A DNA stretch of 64,000 bases from Paracoccus onubensis (GTDB taxonomy: Bacteria; Pseudomonadota; Alphaproteobacteria; Rhodobacterales; Rhodobacteraceae): NCBI RefSeq assembly GCF_003591515.1, contig NZ_QZCG01000007.1:186001-250000 (forward strand), read 5' to 3'. Made by a program: the position numbers and the translations under genes. The notes below the pieces were generated by a model. The model worked only from the letters and a program-made list of their open reading frames with translations. It ran no database searches and was not told where the DNA came from. The stretch's first letter is position 1. The number at the start of each line of letters is the position of its first letter. This document shows positions 1 to 9,311 of the stretch, piece by piece.

Positions 1-1
1 T

Positions 2-901
2 GGCGGCGCGCCGACACCTTCGACGGTCGGGCTGATCGTGGCGCTGGTGGTGGTGATGGGGCTGTCGACACTTTCAGCTGTGTCCGGCGTCGGGCGCGGG
101 GTGAAGTATCTTTCGAACCTGAATCTCGTGCTGTCCTGCATGTTGCTGCTGATTTTCGTGGTGTTCGGCTCGTTCCTCTTCGCCATGACGACCTATGGCA
201 GCGCGCTGGTGGATTACCTGCTCAACTTCCCGGCACTGTCCTTTGAAGCCTATTCCACGAATACCGAGCTGGGGCAGTGGCAATCGGGTTGGACGACCTT
301 CTACTGGGCCTGGTGGATCGCCTTCTCGCCCTTCGTGGGTTTGTTCCTCGCGCGGATTTCCAGGGGCCGAACGATCCGTGAATTCATCCTGGGCGCGGTA
401 ATCGCGCCGTCGCTGGTCTGCTTCGCCTGGTTCACGATCCTTGGCGGCACGGCCGTCGATCTGGAGCTGCAGGGCGTGGCGCAGAACGCGATCATCGACG
501 CCTCGCTGACCAACAAGCTGTTTGCGACGCTGCAATTCATCGTCTCCGATCAGCTCTACGGTGTGGTCGCGGTGATGTGCGTTGTGCTGATCCTGACCTT
601 TCTCGTCACTTCGGCGGATTCGGGGCTGCTGGTGATCAACACCATCATGGCGGGCGGCTCGGTCGATACCGGGGTTCGGCACCGGATCATCTGGGGTGTG
701 TTGCTGACGCTGGTGATCGCGGCGCTGATCATCGCCGGAGGAGGTGGGCTGATGGCGCTGCAGAACGCGATGATCATCGGTGCATTGCCGTTCACCTTCG
801 TCATGGTGGCGATGTGCGTCTCGCTCGCCAAGGCGCTTTATCGCGACTATCGGCGCGATCGGATCGAGGGTGGCGATGATATGGAACCGGCCAGGGGCTG
901 A
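2..901 (+). CDS. BCCT-family betaine/choline/carnitine transporter, C-terminal part
   Basis: The frame is open from the window edge, so the N-terminus is missing; about 299 residues remain. They hold several hydrophobic transmembrane segments and the Trp-rich segment WTTFYWAWWIAFSPFVGLFL, typical of transmembrane segment 8 in BCCT carriers, followed by LVTSADSGLLVINT, also a family hallmark. BCCT proteins are inner-membrane, usually ion-coupled, carriers for trimethylammonium compounds. The gene leads into a betaine-degradation block, so uptake of a betaine for catabolism is a reasonable inference; the exact substrate cannot be read. A strong hairpin follows the stop codon. Confidence 0.9.
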   Translation, partial: GGAPTPSTVGLIVALVVVMGLSTLSAVSGVGRGVKYLSNLNLVLSCMLLLIFVVFGSFLFAMTTYGSALVDYLLNFPALSFEAYSTNTELGQWQSGWTTFYWAWWIAFSPFVGLFLARISRGRTIREFILGAVIAPSLVCFAWFTILGGTAVDLELQGVAQNAIIDASLTNKLFATLQFIVSDQLYGVVAVMCVVLILTFLVTSADSGLLVINTIMAGGSVDTGVRHRIIWGVLLTLVIAALIIAGGGGLMALQNAMIIGALPFTFVMVAMCVSLAKALYRDYRRDRIEGGDDMEPARG

Positions 902-925
902 GATGGACGGTAATGACAACAGGAT

Positions 926-951
926 GGGGCGCTTGTCGAGCGCCCCTTTCT
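926..951 (+). terminator. Intrinsic terminator after the BCCT gene
   Basis: A perfect 8-bp stem, GGGGCGCT paired with AGCGCCCC, has a 5-base loop and is followed by TTTCT. It lies 25 bases after the transporter stop and separates it from the tetR promoter. Confidence 0.7.
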
Positions 952-996
952 CATCGCCGAAGACCATAAAGCTATGCGGTTGAGGCATGTTCGATA

Positions 997-1020
997 TTGA
1001 CATGTAAAACGTTCGTTCTA
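997..1020 (+). promoter_or_regulatory. Promoter element and TetR-type operator upstream of tetR
   Basis: TTGACA at 997-1002 matches a -35 box. It is followed at 1005-1020 by TAAAACGTTCGTTCTA, an imperfect palindrome with AACG and CGTT arms around a TT centre. The palindrome fills the -35/-10 spacer and lies just before the tetR start at 1031. This is the usual arrangement for autorepression by a TetR protein; binding is inferred. Confidence 0.5.
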
Positions 1021-1030
1021 CAGTGCGGAT

Positions 1031-1600
1031 ATGAGTGATACAGCCACTGAAGATACAGCCACCGAAATAGCCCGCCGCCTGAGCGGAACTTTCGCGAAAT
1101 CGGGATTTGCCGCGCCCAGTGTCGATGATCTGCGAAACGCGGCGCAGGTCTCGCTACGCACGCTTTACAAATATTATCCCAGCCGGGAAGCCATGGTTGT
1201 CGGCGCCCTGAGATATCGCCATGATCTCTATCTCGAATGGATTTCGGGCGGTGCCGGGGAGGGGCAGGGACATGTGCTCCACATCTTCGAACGGCTCGGG
1301 GAATGGTTCGGTCAGGGCGGCACGAATGGCTGCCTGTTCCTGAACGCGCTTGCAGCCCATCCGAACAGCCGGGAGGTGCGCGAGACCGTTGCCGAGCACA
1401 AGAGCTGCATCAAAACCGAGTTTCTCCGGCGTCTGGTCAGGATCTCGCCGGACAGGAAAAACGACGATCCCGCCGAGGTTTTGTTCCTTATCCATGAGGG
1501 GCAGACCGAGGCGGCCATGACTCAGGATCCGGCCAAGGCGACCCGGGCCGCGTTGCGTTCGGCGGAGATACTTCTGACCAAGGAGGGGATTCCTGCATGA
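1031..1600 (+). CDS. TetR/AcrR-family transcriptional regulator
   Basis: A 189-residue protein, normal for the family. Residues about 8-55 form the TetR helix-turn-helix, with the recognition segment SLRTLYKYYPSREAMVVGAL. The C-terminal domain carries GCLFLNALAAHP, a motif seen in many TetR ligand-binding domains. It overlaps the quinone oxidoreductase gene by four bases (ATGA), so the two are co-translated and that enzyme is its most likely target. A palindromic site overlaps its own promoter. Ligand unknown; nothing ties it directly to betaine genes except position. Confidence 0.88.
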   Translation: MSDTATEDTATEIARRLSGTFAKSGFAAPSVDDLRNAAQVSLRTLYKYYPSREAMVVGALRYRHDLYLEWISGGAGEGQGHVLHIFERLGEWFGQGGTNGCLFLNALAAHPNSREVRETVAEHKSCIKTEFLRRLVRISPDRKNDDPAEVLFLIHEGQTEAAMTQDPAKATRAALRSAEILLTKEGIPA

Positions 1601-2691
1601 ATCCGGAAACGATGCATGCCGTGCAGCTGACAGGCCATGGCGGTCTGGATCGACTTGTTTATCGTGACGATGTTCCGGTGCCCCGTCCGGGCGAAGGGCA
1701 GGTTCTGATCCGGGTCGCAGCGGCGGGTATGAACAACACCGATATCAATACCCGCATCGGCTGGTACTCCAAGGCGGTGCGCGCCGATACCGAAACAGGC
1801 GGAGCGGGCGGATTTCAGGCCGTCAACGATGACGATGCCAGTTGGTCCGGGATTCCGCTTGAATTCCCGCGCATTCAGGGGGCCGATGTCTGCGGCCATA
1901 TCGTCATGGTAGGGGATGGCGTTGACCCGGCGCGGATCGGTGAGCGGGTGCTGGTCCAGACCATGCAGCCCTTGCGGGAGGTCGGGCCGTTCCACTGCAT
2001 TACCTTCGGATCGGAATGCGACGGTGGTTTCGCGCAATTCGCGGTGGCGCATTCGGAATTCACCCATAAAGTCGATTGCGATTGGACCGATGCCGAACTG
2101 GCCTCGATGCCCTGCGCTTACTCGACGGCCGAGAACATGCTGCACCGGGTTCAGCTTGGGCCCGAGCGGGTGCTGATCACCGGCGCGTCGGGCGGTGTCG
2201 GCTCTGCCGCGGTGCAGCTTGCCAGGCGGCGCGGTGCCACGGTCACGGCTGTTGCCTCGAAGGCGAAGGCGGGCGAGGTGGCGGCCCTTGGGGCCGATCG
2301 GGTCCTTGATCGCAATGATGATCTCGTGAAGGCGCTTGGACGGGAAACGGTGGATGTCGTCGTCGATCTCGTGGGCGGAGCGCAATGGCCCGGCCTACTG
2401 GAAGTGCTCTGCCGCGGCGGCCGCTATGTCACCGCCGGTGCGATTGCCGGGCCGATGGCCGAGCTCGACCTGCGGACGCTGTATCTCAAGGATCTGACCC
2501 TGTTCGGCTCTACCTGGCAGGACGAGGGCGTTTTCCCGGATCTGGTGTCCTATATCGAGAATGACGAGATCCGGCCACTCGTGGCCCGGACCTATCCGCT
2601 GAAGGATATCGCGACGGCGCAGGAGGATTTCCTGGCCAAGAAACATACCGGGAAGCTGGTGCTGGTGCCGCCGGATGTCGTGGAGCGATGA
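1597..2691 (+). CDS. Zinc-independent quinone oxidoreductase (MDR superfamily)
   Basis: A 364-residue medium-chain dehydrogenase/reductase with an N-terminal GroES-like fold and a Rossmann domain carrying ITGASGGVGSAAVQLA around residues 196-211. The catalytic-zinc Cys of alcohol dehydrogenases is replaced in GMNNTDINTR and no structural-zinc Cys cluster is seen, so it should be an NADPH-dependent quinone or enone reductase rather than an alcohol dehydrogenase. Its start overlaps the tetR stop by four bases. Role is probably detoxification or reduction of an electrophilic intermediate; substrate unknown. Confidence 0.85.
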   Translation: MNPETMHAVQLTGHGGLDRLVYRDDVPVPRPGEGQVLIRVAAAGMNNTDINTRIGWYSKAVRADTETGGAGGFQAVNDDDASWSGIPLEFPRIQGADVCGHIVMVGDGVDPARIGERVLVQTMQPLREVGPFHCITFGSECDGGFAQFAVAHSEFTHKVDCDWTDAELASMPCAYSTAENMLHRVQLGPERVLITGASGGVGSAAVQLARRRGATVTAVASKAKAGEVAALGADRVLDRNDDLVKALGRETVDVVVDLVGGAQWPGLLEVLCRGGRYVTAGAIAGPMAELDLRTLYLKDLTLFGSTWQDEGVFPDLVSYIENDEIRPLVARTYPLKDIATAQEDFLAKKHTGKLVLVPPDVVER

Positions 2692-2736
2692 TCATACTTT
2701 CCCAAGGCACGATGCCGGTCACCTGAAGAGACATAC

Positions 2737-3861
2737 ATGAAAATCGCCAGAATAGACCTCTATGCCGTCGAGCTTCCCTATTCCGGGGGCATTTATCGGC
2801 TGTCCTCGGGCCGGACATATACCGGCTTCGATGCCTCCATCGTCTGTGTGACAAGCGATACCGGGCTGGAGGGCTGGGGCGAATCCACGCCCTTTGGCTC
2901 GACCTATATCGCGGCCCATGGCGCCGGGGCCCGCGCTGGGATCGTCGAGATCGCCCCGCATCTGCTTGGCCGCGATCCCCGTGCGGTGGACCGTATCAAC
3001 GACGCGATGGACGAGGCGCTTGTGGGCCACAACCACGCCAAGGCCGCCATCGACATCGCCTGCTGGGACCTGTTCGGGAAATCCGTGGACATGCCCGTTT
3101 GCGAATTGCTCGGTGGCAGCACCGGCCAGCCTCTGCCCACGATCTCGTCGATCTATGCGGGCACGCCCGATGACATGCGCGCCCGCGTGGCCAAGCATCG
3201 CGCCAAGGGCTATATGGGGCATTCGATCAAGATCGGTGCCAGCGAGGCCGAAGGCGGCCCGCAACTGGACGCCGAACGTATTGCGGCCAGTCTTGCAGAC
3301 CGGCAGCCGGGAGAATTCTTTCTCGTCGATGCCAATGGCGGACTGACACCTGAAACGGCACTCCGGATGCTGCGGCTGTTACCTGCAGGGCTTGACTTCG
3401 TGCTGGAAGCGCCCTGCGCCTCGTGGCGCGAGACGAAAAGCCTGCGAGCGCGGTGTAATGTGCCGATCATGATCGACGAACTGGCACAGCAGGACGCGGA
3501 TATCGCGATGATCGCCGCCGGGGATCTGGCCGATGGGATCGGGCTGAAAATTTCCAAGGCGGGCGGCCTGACCCATGCGCGCCGTCATCGCGACATTTGC
3601 CGCGCGGCGGGCCTGACCATGACGGTGCAGGACACCGTCGGCTCTGCGATCGCTTTTGCGGGCATCATTCATATGGGCGCGACTGTGCCAACATCGCTGC
3701 TTCGCTGTGTGCTTGATACCCGCGATATGGTTGCGGTCGAGACCGCCGATATCGACGCTCCGGTCAGGGATGGTGGCGTATTGCCACCCCGGGCGCCGGG
3801 TCTGGGCATCAACGTGCAACAGGAGGTGCTGGGCGATCCGGTTGCGAGTTGGGCCGTTTGA
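2737..3861 (+). CDS. Enolase-superfamily (MR/MLE subgroup) enzyme, divergent paralogue
   Basis: A 374-residue protein with the mandelate racemase/muconate lactonizing enzyme architecture: N-terminal capping domain, then a TIM barrel. Metal-ligand strands are visible as VDANGG, LEAPC and IDELAQ. Candidate base lysines are K165 in SIKIG and K271 in LKISKAGG, the two-lysine arrangement that supports 1,1-proton transfer. It shares its N-terminal pattern with the two HpbD-like proteins nearby, but has [10 protein letters not shown] where they have CDD(S/A)WGGDI, so the cation-binding Asp and Trp are gone. Likely a racemase/epimerase or cycloisomerase for a different substrate. Good Shine-Dalgarno (gaagaga). 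Confidence 0.85.
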   Translation: MKIARIDLYAVELPYSGGIYRLSSGRTYTGFDASIVCVTSDTGLEGWGESTPFGSTYIAAHGAGARAGIVEIAPHLLGRDPRAVDRINDAMDEALVGHNHAKAAIDIACWDLFGKSVDMPVCELLGGSTGQPLPTISSIYAGTPDDMRARVAKHRAKGYMGHSIKIGASEAEGGPQLDAERIAASLADRQPGEFFLVDANGGLTPETALRMLRLLPAGLDFVLEAPCASWRETKSLRARCNVPIMIDELAQQDADIAMIAAGDLADGIGLKISKAGGLTHARRHRDICRAAGLTMTVQDTVGSAIAFAGIIHMGATVPTSLLRCVLDTRDMVAVETADIDAPVRDGGVLPPRAPGLGINVQQEVLGDPVASWAV

Positions 3862-3922
3862 CGGGCCGCCGGCGATCAATCGCAAAACCCTTGACGCTGC
3901 TGAATTCACAGGGAAGCTTGGA

Positions 3923-5026
3923 ATGAAGATTACGGAAATCCACGTTTATCAGCATGATCTGCCGGTCAGGAATGGCCCCTACAGGATGGCCCTTGCGGAA
4001 GTCTGGACACTGACCACGACTCTGGTCAAGCTGGTGGCCGACAATGGGCTTTGCGGTTGGGGCGAGACATGTCCGTTGGGGCCGACCTATGCCGAATCCC
4101 ACGTGACCGGGGCGCTGGCGGCGCTGAATGAAATGGCGCCGGGCCTGATCGGCACCGAAATCCTGCCGGTGCCTTTGCATCGGCAGATGGAGGGGCTTCT
4201 CAACGGCCACAACTATGCCAAGGCGGCGGTCGATATCGCCGCACATGATCTGCTGGGTAAGCATCTTGGCGTCAGTGTTGCCGATCTGTTGGGAGGGAAG
4301 CTGACGGATCGCGTGCCCTCCTATTATGCGACCATAGTCGGAACGCCGGACGAAACCGCGCGAATGGCGGCCGAAAAGCGCGCCGAAGGGTATCCCCGGC
4401 TGCAGGTCAAGATCGGCGGGCGGCCGGTCGAGGAGGATATCGAGACCATCCGCAAGGTCTGGGAGGCCATTCGCGGCTCGGGCATGCGCCTAGCGGTGGA
4501 TGGCAATCGCGGTCTGACCAGCCGCGACGCGCTGCGGCTTAGCCGAGAATGTCCGGAGATCCCGTTTATCATGGAGCAGCCCTGCAACACACTGGAAGAT
4601 CTGCAGAAGATCCGCCAGCAGGTCAATCACGCTATCTATATGGATGAGAGCGGCACCAGTCTGAACGCGGCGATTACCGCCGCCGGCATCGGGCTGGTGG
4701 ACGGTTTCGGCATGAAGATCACCCGGATCGGTGGGCTGCATCCGATGCGCACGTTTCGGGATCTTTGCGCGGCGCGAAACCTGCCGCATACTTGCGACGA
4801 TTCCTGGGGAGGCGATATCATCGCCGCCGCCTGCACACATATCGGGGCCACGGTTGCGCCCGAATTGCTCGAAGGCGTCTGGGTCGCTGCGCCGTATATC
4901 GATGGACATTACGATTCTGAAAATGGGATTGATATTGAAGATGGCTATATCCGGCTGCCTCAGGGGCCGGGCCTGGGCATTCGTCCCGATGAAAGCCTGT
5001 TCGGGGATCCCGTCGCCTCTTTTTGA
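3923..5026 (+). CDS. HpbD-like betaine epimerase/racemase (enolase superfamily), copy 1
   Basis: The 367-residue protein closely follows HpbD, the 4-hydroxyproline-betaine 2-epimerase/proline-betaine racemase of the enolase superfamily (remembered, not searched). Catalytic lysines fall at K163 (QVKIGG) and K265 (MKITRIGG). Metal-binding strands are VDGNRG, MEQPC and MDESG. D292, D293 and W295 in CDDSWGGD match the site that cradles the quaternary ammonium. I chose the ATG at 3923 because the protein then aligns end to end with its paralogue at 9312; the frame is open farther upstream, inside the preceding gene. Substrate could be proline betaine, hydroxyproline betaine or a relative. Confidence 0.9.
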   Translation: MKITEIHVYQHDLPVRNGPYRMALAEVWTLTTTLVKLVADNGLCGWGETCPLGPTYAESHVTGALAALNEMAPGLIGTEILPVPLHRQMEGLLNGHNYAKAAVDIAAHDLLGKHLGVSVADLLGGKLTDRVPSYYATIVGTPDETARMAAEKRAEGYPRLQVKIGGRPVEEDIETIRKVWEAIRGSGMRLAVDGNRGLTSRDALRLSRECPEIPFIMEQPCNTLEDLQKIRQQVNHAIYMDESGTSLNAAITAAGIGLVDGFGMKITRIGGLHPMRTFRDLCAARNLPHTCDDSWGGDIIAAACTHIGATVAPELLEGVWVAAPYIDGHYDSENGIDIEDGYIRLPQGPGLGIRPDESLFGDPVASF

Positions 5027-5096
5027 TCGCGGTAAATCGGCATATTGCGACTTCGTACCGCCAGAAACGGTTCAGAGAGGCGGGTAAGGAAAGACG

Positions 5097-6581
5097 ATGG
5101 GACCACCACTTGGGCAATTGCAGCGGGAGCAATACGACGTCGCAGTGATCGGTGCAGGGGCCGTCGGCTGCGCGACCGCACGCGAGCTCGCCGGGCGGGG
5201 GTACCGGACGATCCTTGTGGACCGCGGCGATATCGGCGCTGGAACATCGTCGCGTTCCAGCCGCATGTTGTATTCCGGGCTTGGCTATCTCGCAGTGCGT
5301 TATCCGTTGTGGCAAATGCTGTTTCGCCCGGGGGACATGCTGCGGCGCCTGCTCTATACCCGCGCCGTCATGCAGTGCCGCGCCGAACTGGTTCGCGAGA
5401 TGCCGCAGCATCTGACCCGGCACCGGTTTCACTATCCTTTCCGTAAGGGTGACCGCTACCCGCCATGGCTGGTCGATCTGGGCTTCCGGCTGGTCGAAGC
5501 CCTGGGCGGCTGGAAGGTTCCCCTGTCATATCGCAGGATTTCGCCGCAGGAGGCCGCAGCTGAAAGTGCGCTTGCGGCGGGGCTGGGCGGCCCTCTGCGC
5601 GGCGTCGGGATGTTCGAGGAATACATGTATGCCTGGCCCGAGCGGATCTGCGTCGATACGGCATTGGATGCCGAGCGGCGCGGGGCTACGATCCGCAACT
5701 ATACCGAGGTGACGGAAATCGAGCGCATCTCGGACGGCTGGCACATCACACTGGTGGAGCGGGCTCCCAAGGCCGAGGGACAGGCACGGATCAGGTCCCG
5801 GCTGGTCGTGAACGCCGCCGGTCCCTGGATCGACCGGGTATCCGGAGGCGGGACAACCGGACGTAAACATGTGATCGGCATCAAGGGCGTCAATGTGATG
5901 ATCCGCTTGCCGGACGCCTATAAAGGGCAGGGTCTGGAAGCCTTCTCCAGCAAGGGAGAACCCTTCTACGTCTTTCCGTGGGGTGAACATCATTTCATCG
6001 GGCCGACGGAGACCGTGGTCACGGGAAATCCCGATGATATCCACGTCGAGAATTCCGAGATCGACTATATTCTCGGCGAGGCCAACCGGCTGTTTCCCGA
6101 TCTCGGCCTGACGCGCGGGGATGTGCGGCATTGCTGGTGCGGGGTGCGCCCGACCTCGACGATTGACGGCCGGACGCCCAGCCTGCCGGTACGCATAGCC
6201 GAAACACCGGAGATGCCGGGATTGATCGCGGTGACCGGCTCGACGATCATGTTGCACCGCCATGCCGCTCGTAAAGCTGCGAAAACGGTCGAAAAGTGGT
6301 TGGGGAAACGGAATGCGCCTCCTCGCGGGATGATCGCCGGGCCGGATCGGTGTCCGGAAGGCCAGGGCATAGGCCAGATGGCCGCGCGGGAACATGTGGT
6401 GCGCCTTGTCGATCTGGTCCGCCGTCGTCTGCCCGATGGGCTGAATCCGGAACTTGGCCGTGACCGGGCCGAGGAATTGTCGCGGATCGCCGCCGCCAGC
6501 CTTGGCTGGTCAGAGGAAAGGCGGCAGGAGGAGTTGCGGCATTTCGAGAGCGACACCGCAAGGGTGTATCGGCAATTATGA
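5097..6581 (+). CDS. FAD-dependent oxidoreductase, GlpD/DAO-like
   Basis: A 494-residue flavoprotein. The N-terminus has the dinucleotide-binding motif VAVIGAGAVGCATARELA, then GAGTSSRSSRM, as in glycerol-3-phosphate dehydrogenases and related DAO-fold enzymes. Later segments NAAGPWIDRV, YVFPWGEHHFIGPTE and WCGVRPTSTIDGR also follow the GlpD pattern. No other glycerol gene is nearby; it sits between an HpbD-like epimerase and a Rieske demethylase. It could therefore act on a betaine-derived amine or hydroxy acid rather than glycerol phosphate. A good Shine-Dalgarno (aaggaaag) precedes the ATG. Confidence 0.8.
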   Translation: MGPPLGQLQREQYDVAVIGAGAVGCATARELAGRGYRTILVDRGDIGAGTSSRSSRMLYSGLGYLAVRYPLWQMLFRPGDMLRRLLYTRAVMQCRAELVREMPQHLTRHRFHYPFRKGDRYPPWLVDLGFRLVEALGGWKVPLSYRRISPQEAAAESALAAGLGGPLRGVGMFEEYMYAWPERICVDTALDAERRGATIRNYTEVTEIERISDGWHITLVERAPKAEGQARIRSRLVVNAAGPWIDRVSGGGTTGRKHVIGIKGVNVMIRLPDAYKGQGLEAFSSKGEPFYVFPWGEHHFIGPTETVVTGNPDDIHVENSEIDYILGEANRLFPDLGLTRGDVRHCWCGVRPTSTIDGRTPSLPVRIAETPEMPGLIAVTGSTIMLHRHAARKAAKTVEKWLGKRNAPPRGMIAGPDRCPEGQGIGQMAAREHVVRLVDLVRRRLPDGLNPELGRDRAEELSRIAAASLGWSEERRQEELRHFESDTARVYRQL

Positions 6582-6665
6582 TATCGGCGTCGTCATCCGA
6601 AAGCGGGGCGGTGAACTTGATAGGCGTGGACAGGATGACCGATATTCGCCTATCCGCGTTTCTTC

Positions 6666-6780
6666 TCAGGTTGCCGCCCCGAAACACCGCCGATACTCGC
6701 CCGGCGTCAGGCCCTCGACGCAGGCGTAAATCTTCCGGGATTGCGGACACGGAGCGCTATACGGGCGCGTGATACCCGCG
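6666..6780 (-). pseudogene. Decayed AraC-type helix-turn-helix remnant
   Basis: This lies in the 334-base gap between the GlpD-like and Rieske genes; nothing else in the gap is recognised. Read on the minus strand, RARIALRVRNPGRF in one frame continues as YACVEGLTPGEYRRCFGAAT and a stop in another. Together they resemble the second helix-turn-helix and C-terminus of AraC/GlxA regulators (CGFRNPGRFY...TPGEYRRRF pattern). The frames join by a one-base shift near 6725 and nothing upstream is preserved. Most likely the 3' relic of a regulator of the neighbouring genes. The call rests on about 35 residues. Confidence 0.45.
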
Positions 6781-6915
6781 ACTTTAGGAGTGGCTCGATG
6801 ATATCGCGATGTTGCTGGCAAATTTGGTATCGATCTCGACGTTTTCTGACAAGCACCGAGCCGATCGAGCAGGCAGGATCGTCGGGTAGACCCACGCTTT
6901 CGAAGGTTCAGCGCC

Positions 6916-8151
6916 ATGATGCCGAATACCGACTTGCTCTCTCTTCTGGACGCCCGGCGCCCGCTGCATTCCTTGCCGCAGCCTTTCTACAATGATCCCG
7001 AGGTCTACCAGAGCGATCTGGCGCATATCTGGTACCGTGAATGGATCTTTGCCGCGGCCTCGGCCGAGCTTCCCAAGGCTGGCAGCTACGTGACCGTGCA
7101 GCTTGGCGTCTATTCGGTCATCATCGTCCGGGGCGCCGACAAGGTCATTCGCGCCTTCCACAATTCCTGCCGTCACCGGGGCAGCCGGATTTGCACCGCA
7201 CATAGCGGTACGGCGCCGAAACTCGTCTGCCCCTATCACCAATGGACCTATGAGTTGGACGGTCGGCTGCTTTGGGCGCGCGACATGGGGCCGGATTTCA
7301 ATCCCGCCGATCACGGGCTGGGTGCGGTGCAGTGCCGCGAGTTCCAGGGGATGGTCTATATCTGCCTTGCCAATCAGGCGCCGGATATATCGCTGCTGGA
7401 GGCGAAGGCGGCGGAATACATGGCGCCGCATGACACCGCCAGCCTGAAGGTCGCCCATCAATCCCGGATCGTCGAGCAGGGCAACTGGAAGTTGGTGATG
7501 GAGAATAACCGCGAATGCTATCACTGCAGCAGCAACCATCCCGAATTATGTGTCACCTTTCCTGACGATCCCAATCTGATCCTCGCCGCCGATGACGGCG
7601 TTGAAAATATCGGGACCAGGCATATCGAGCGCTGCGAGGCCGCCGGACTGCCTTCGAAATACCTGATCGATCCGCAGGAGCAGTGGCGTTTCGTTCGCGT
7701 GCCTTTCGTGGGCGAGGCGGTCAGCTATACGATGGATGGCAAGCCGGCCTGCGCCAGGCGGGTCGGAATGGTGCCCTTCAACGATGCGGGCGCATTGTTG
7801 TATTTCCACTATCCGAACAGTTGGAACCACTTCCTGTCCGACAAGGTCATCACCTTCCGGATGATGCCGGTCGGCCCGCAGGAAACCGAGGTCACGACGA
7901 CCTGGCTGGTCCACAAGGATGCGGTCGAGGGCGTGGATTACGATGTAGAGCGTCTGACAAAGGTCTGGATTGCCACCAATGACGAGGACCGCCGGATTGT
8001 CGAGGAAAACCAGCGCGGCGTGAACACGCCGGGATATCGGCCCGGCCCCTACAGCCCCGTGCATGAACTTGGCGTGAACCAGTTCGTCGACTGGTATTGC
8101 AACCGGATGCGTGATCGTCTGACCGGGCAGGCGGCGATTGCTGCGGAGTGA
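6916..8151 (+). CDS. Rieske non-heme iron oxygenase, betaine N-demethylase-type alpha subunit
   Basis: A 411-residue aromatic-ring-hydroxylating-dioxygenase-type subunit. The Rieske [2Fe-2S] ligands are C85, H87, C105 and H108 (CRH and CPYH). The mononuclear iron site is NRECYHCSSNH, with H203 and H208 and a later Asp in NDEDRRIVEENQRG. E200 occupies the inter-subunit bridging position, as in quaternary-amine oxygenases such as GbcA, CntA and stachydrine demethylase. The reductase gene starts 6 bases downstream, so they form a two-component monooxygenase. The reaction expected is O2-dependent removal of a methyl group as formaldehyde from a betaine carboxylate. Two consecutive ATG codons are possible starts. 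Confidence 0.9.
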   Translation: MMPNTDLLSLLDARRPLHSLPQPFYNDPEVYQSDLAHIWYREWIFAAASAELPKAGSYVTVQLGVYSVIIVRGADKVIRAFHNSCRHRGSRICTAHSGTAPKLVCPYHQWTYELDGRLLWARDMGPDFNPADHGLGAVQCREFQGMVYICLANQAPDISLLEAKAAEYMAPHDTASLKVAHQSRIVEQGNWKLVMENNRECYHCSSNHPELCVTFPDDPNLILAADDGVENIGTRHIERCEAAGLPSKYLIDPQEQWRFVRVPFVGEAVSYTMDGKPACARRVGMVPFNDAGALLYFHYPNSWNHFLSDKVITFRMMPVGPQETEVTTTWLVHKDAVEGVDYDVERLTKVWIATNDEDRRIVEENQRGVNTPGYRPGPYSPVHELGVNQFVDWYCNRMRDRLTGQAAIAAE

Positions 8152-8157
8152 GAGCCG

Positions 8158-9231
8158 ATGATCCCGATGCCGAACGAGCAGGTGCTGCCCTGGAGCGATA
8201 GCGAGCCGCTGGAATGCGTCATGGTCATTCCCGAGGCGCCGGAGGTGAAAACCTTTTCCTTCCGGCCGCCCTCCGGCGCAAGGTTCAGCTACAAGGCAGG
8301 GCAGTTCGTCACCCTCGATCTACCGGTTCCCGGTGGCAACGTGCAGCGGACCTACACGATATCGTCCTCGCCGGTTTCCAGTTCCTATATCACGGTGACG
8401 GTCAAGGCGCAGCCCGGCTCGGTCGGGACGCGTTGGATGCTGGATCATCTGCAGCCGGGGATGCGTCTGAAAGCCTATGGTCCGAATGGCCTGTTTCATC
8501 TGAAGGATCAGGGTGACGGTAAATATCTGTTCATCTCTGCGGGCTCCGGCGTCACGCCGATGATGTCCATGACGACGACGCTGTATGAACGGGGCGAAGA
8601 TCCCGACATTTGCTTTATCCAATGCGCCCGCCGCCCCGTTGATCTGATCTTCCGGCGCAGGCTCGAAAACATGGCGAGCCGTGTCACCGGGCTGCAACTG
8701 CATTTCGTGGTCGAGCAATCCGATGCTTACGATGTCTGGACCGGCTATCGCGGTATCCTGAACCAGGTGATGCTTGGGGCGATGTGCGCCGATTACCTCG
8801 ACCGCGAGGTTTATTGCTGCGGGCCTGAGCCGTTCATGAACGCGATGCGCGACATCCTGCATTCGCTTGGCCACGACATGGAACACTATTATCAGGAATC
8901 CTTCGCCGCGCCCGCCAATGATCCGGAGGCACTGACCGAATTCCCGGATCATGTGCCCAGCGAAACCGAAAGCGCCGAGGTCAGCTTTACGGCAACCGGA
9001 CTGTCGGGAGCCTGCGCCGAGACCGACACCGTTCTGACAGTCGCCCGCGCGACGGGCCTTCCGATCCCGGTCGGCTGTGGCATGGGGTTGTGCGGCACCT
9101 GCAAGATGCTGAAAACCAGTGGTAAGGTTCACATGGTTCATAATGGCGGCATAACCGATGACGAGATCGACGAGGGCTATATTCTCGCCTGCTGCTCGCA
9201 TCCCATCGGGCGCGTCGAGATCGACGCCTGA
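8158..9231 (+). CDS. Rieske oxygenase reductase (FAD/NAD(P)/[2Fe-2S])
   Basis: A 357-residue electron-transfer partner of the preceding oxygenase. The FAD-binding domain shows RTYTISSSP, the NAD(P)-binding domain shows [13 protein letters not shown] and YCCGPEPFM, and a C-terminal plant-type [2Fe-2S] ferredoxin domain shows [11 protein letters not shown] with a fourth Cys near the end (ILACCSHP). This domain order matches GbcB, CntB and stachydrine demethylase reductases. It passes electrons from NAD(P)H through FAD and the cluster to the Rieske centre. A second in-frame ATG lies at 8167. Confidence 0.92.
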   Translation: MIPMPNEQVLPWSDSEPLECVMVIPEAPEVKTFSFRPPSGARFSYKAGQFVTLDLPVPGGNVQRTYTISSSPVSSSYITVTVKAQPGSVGTRWMLDHLQPGMRLKAYGPNGLFHLKDQGDGKYLFISAGSGVTPMMSMTTTLYERGEDPDICFIQCARRPVDLIFRRRLENMASRVTGLQLHFVVEQSDAYDVWTGYRGILNQVMLGAMCADYLDREVYCCGPEPFMNAMRDILHSLGHDMEHYYQESFAAPANDPEALTEFPDHVPSETESAEVSFTATGLSGACAETDTVLTVARATGLPIPVGCGMGLCGTCKMLKTSGKVHMVHNGGITDDEIDEGYILACCSHPIGRVEIDA

Positions 9232-9311
9232 CGATGGCTCCGGCGGCCCGACCGGCGGAGCAGTTTTCATATGAAACCGTTGGGGGCAAGCCGCCCCGAT
9301 TGCGAGGTGAC

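Noticed and set aside
74..1003. A 309-codon minus-strand frame opposite the BCCT gene
   Set aside because: It is the antisense of a clear membrane-protein gene; its Arg/His/Asp-rich composition and lack of a ribosome site mark it as a shadow.
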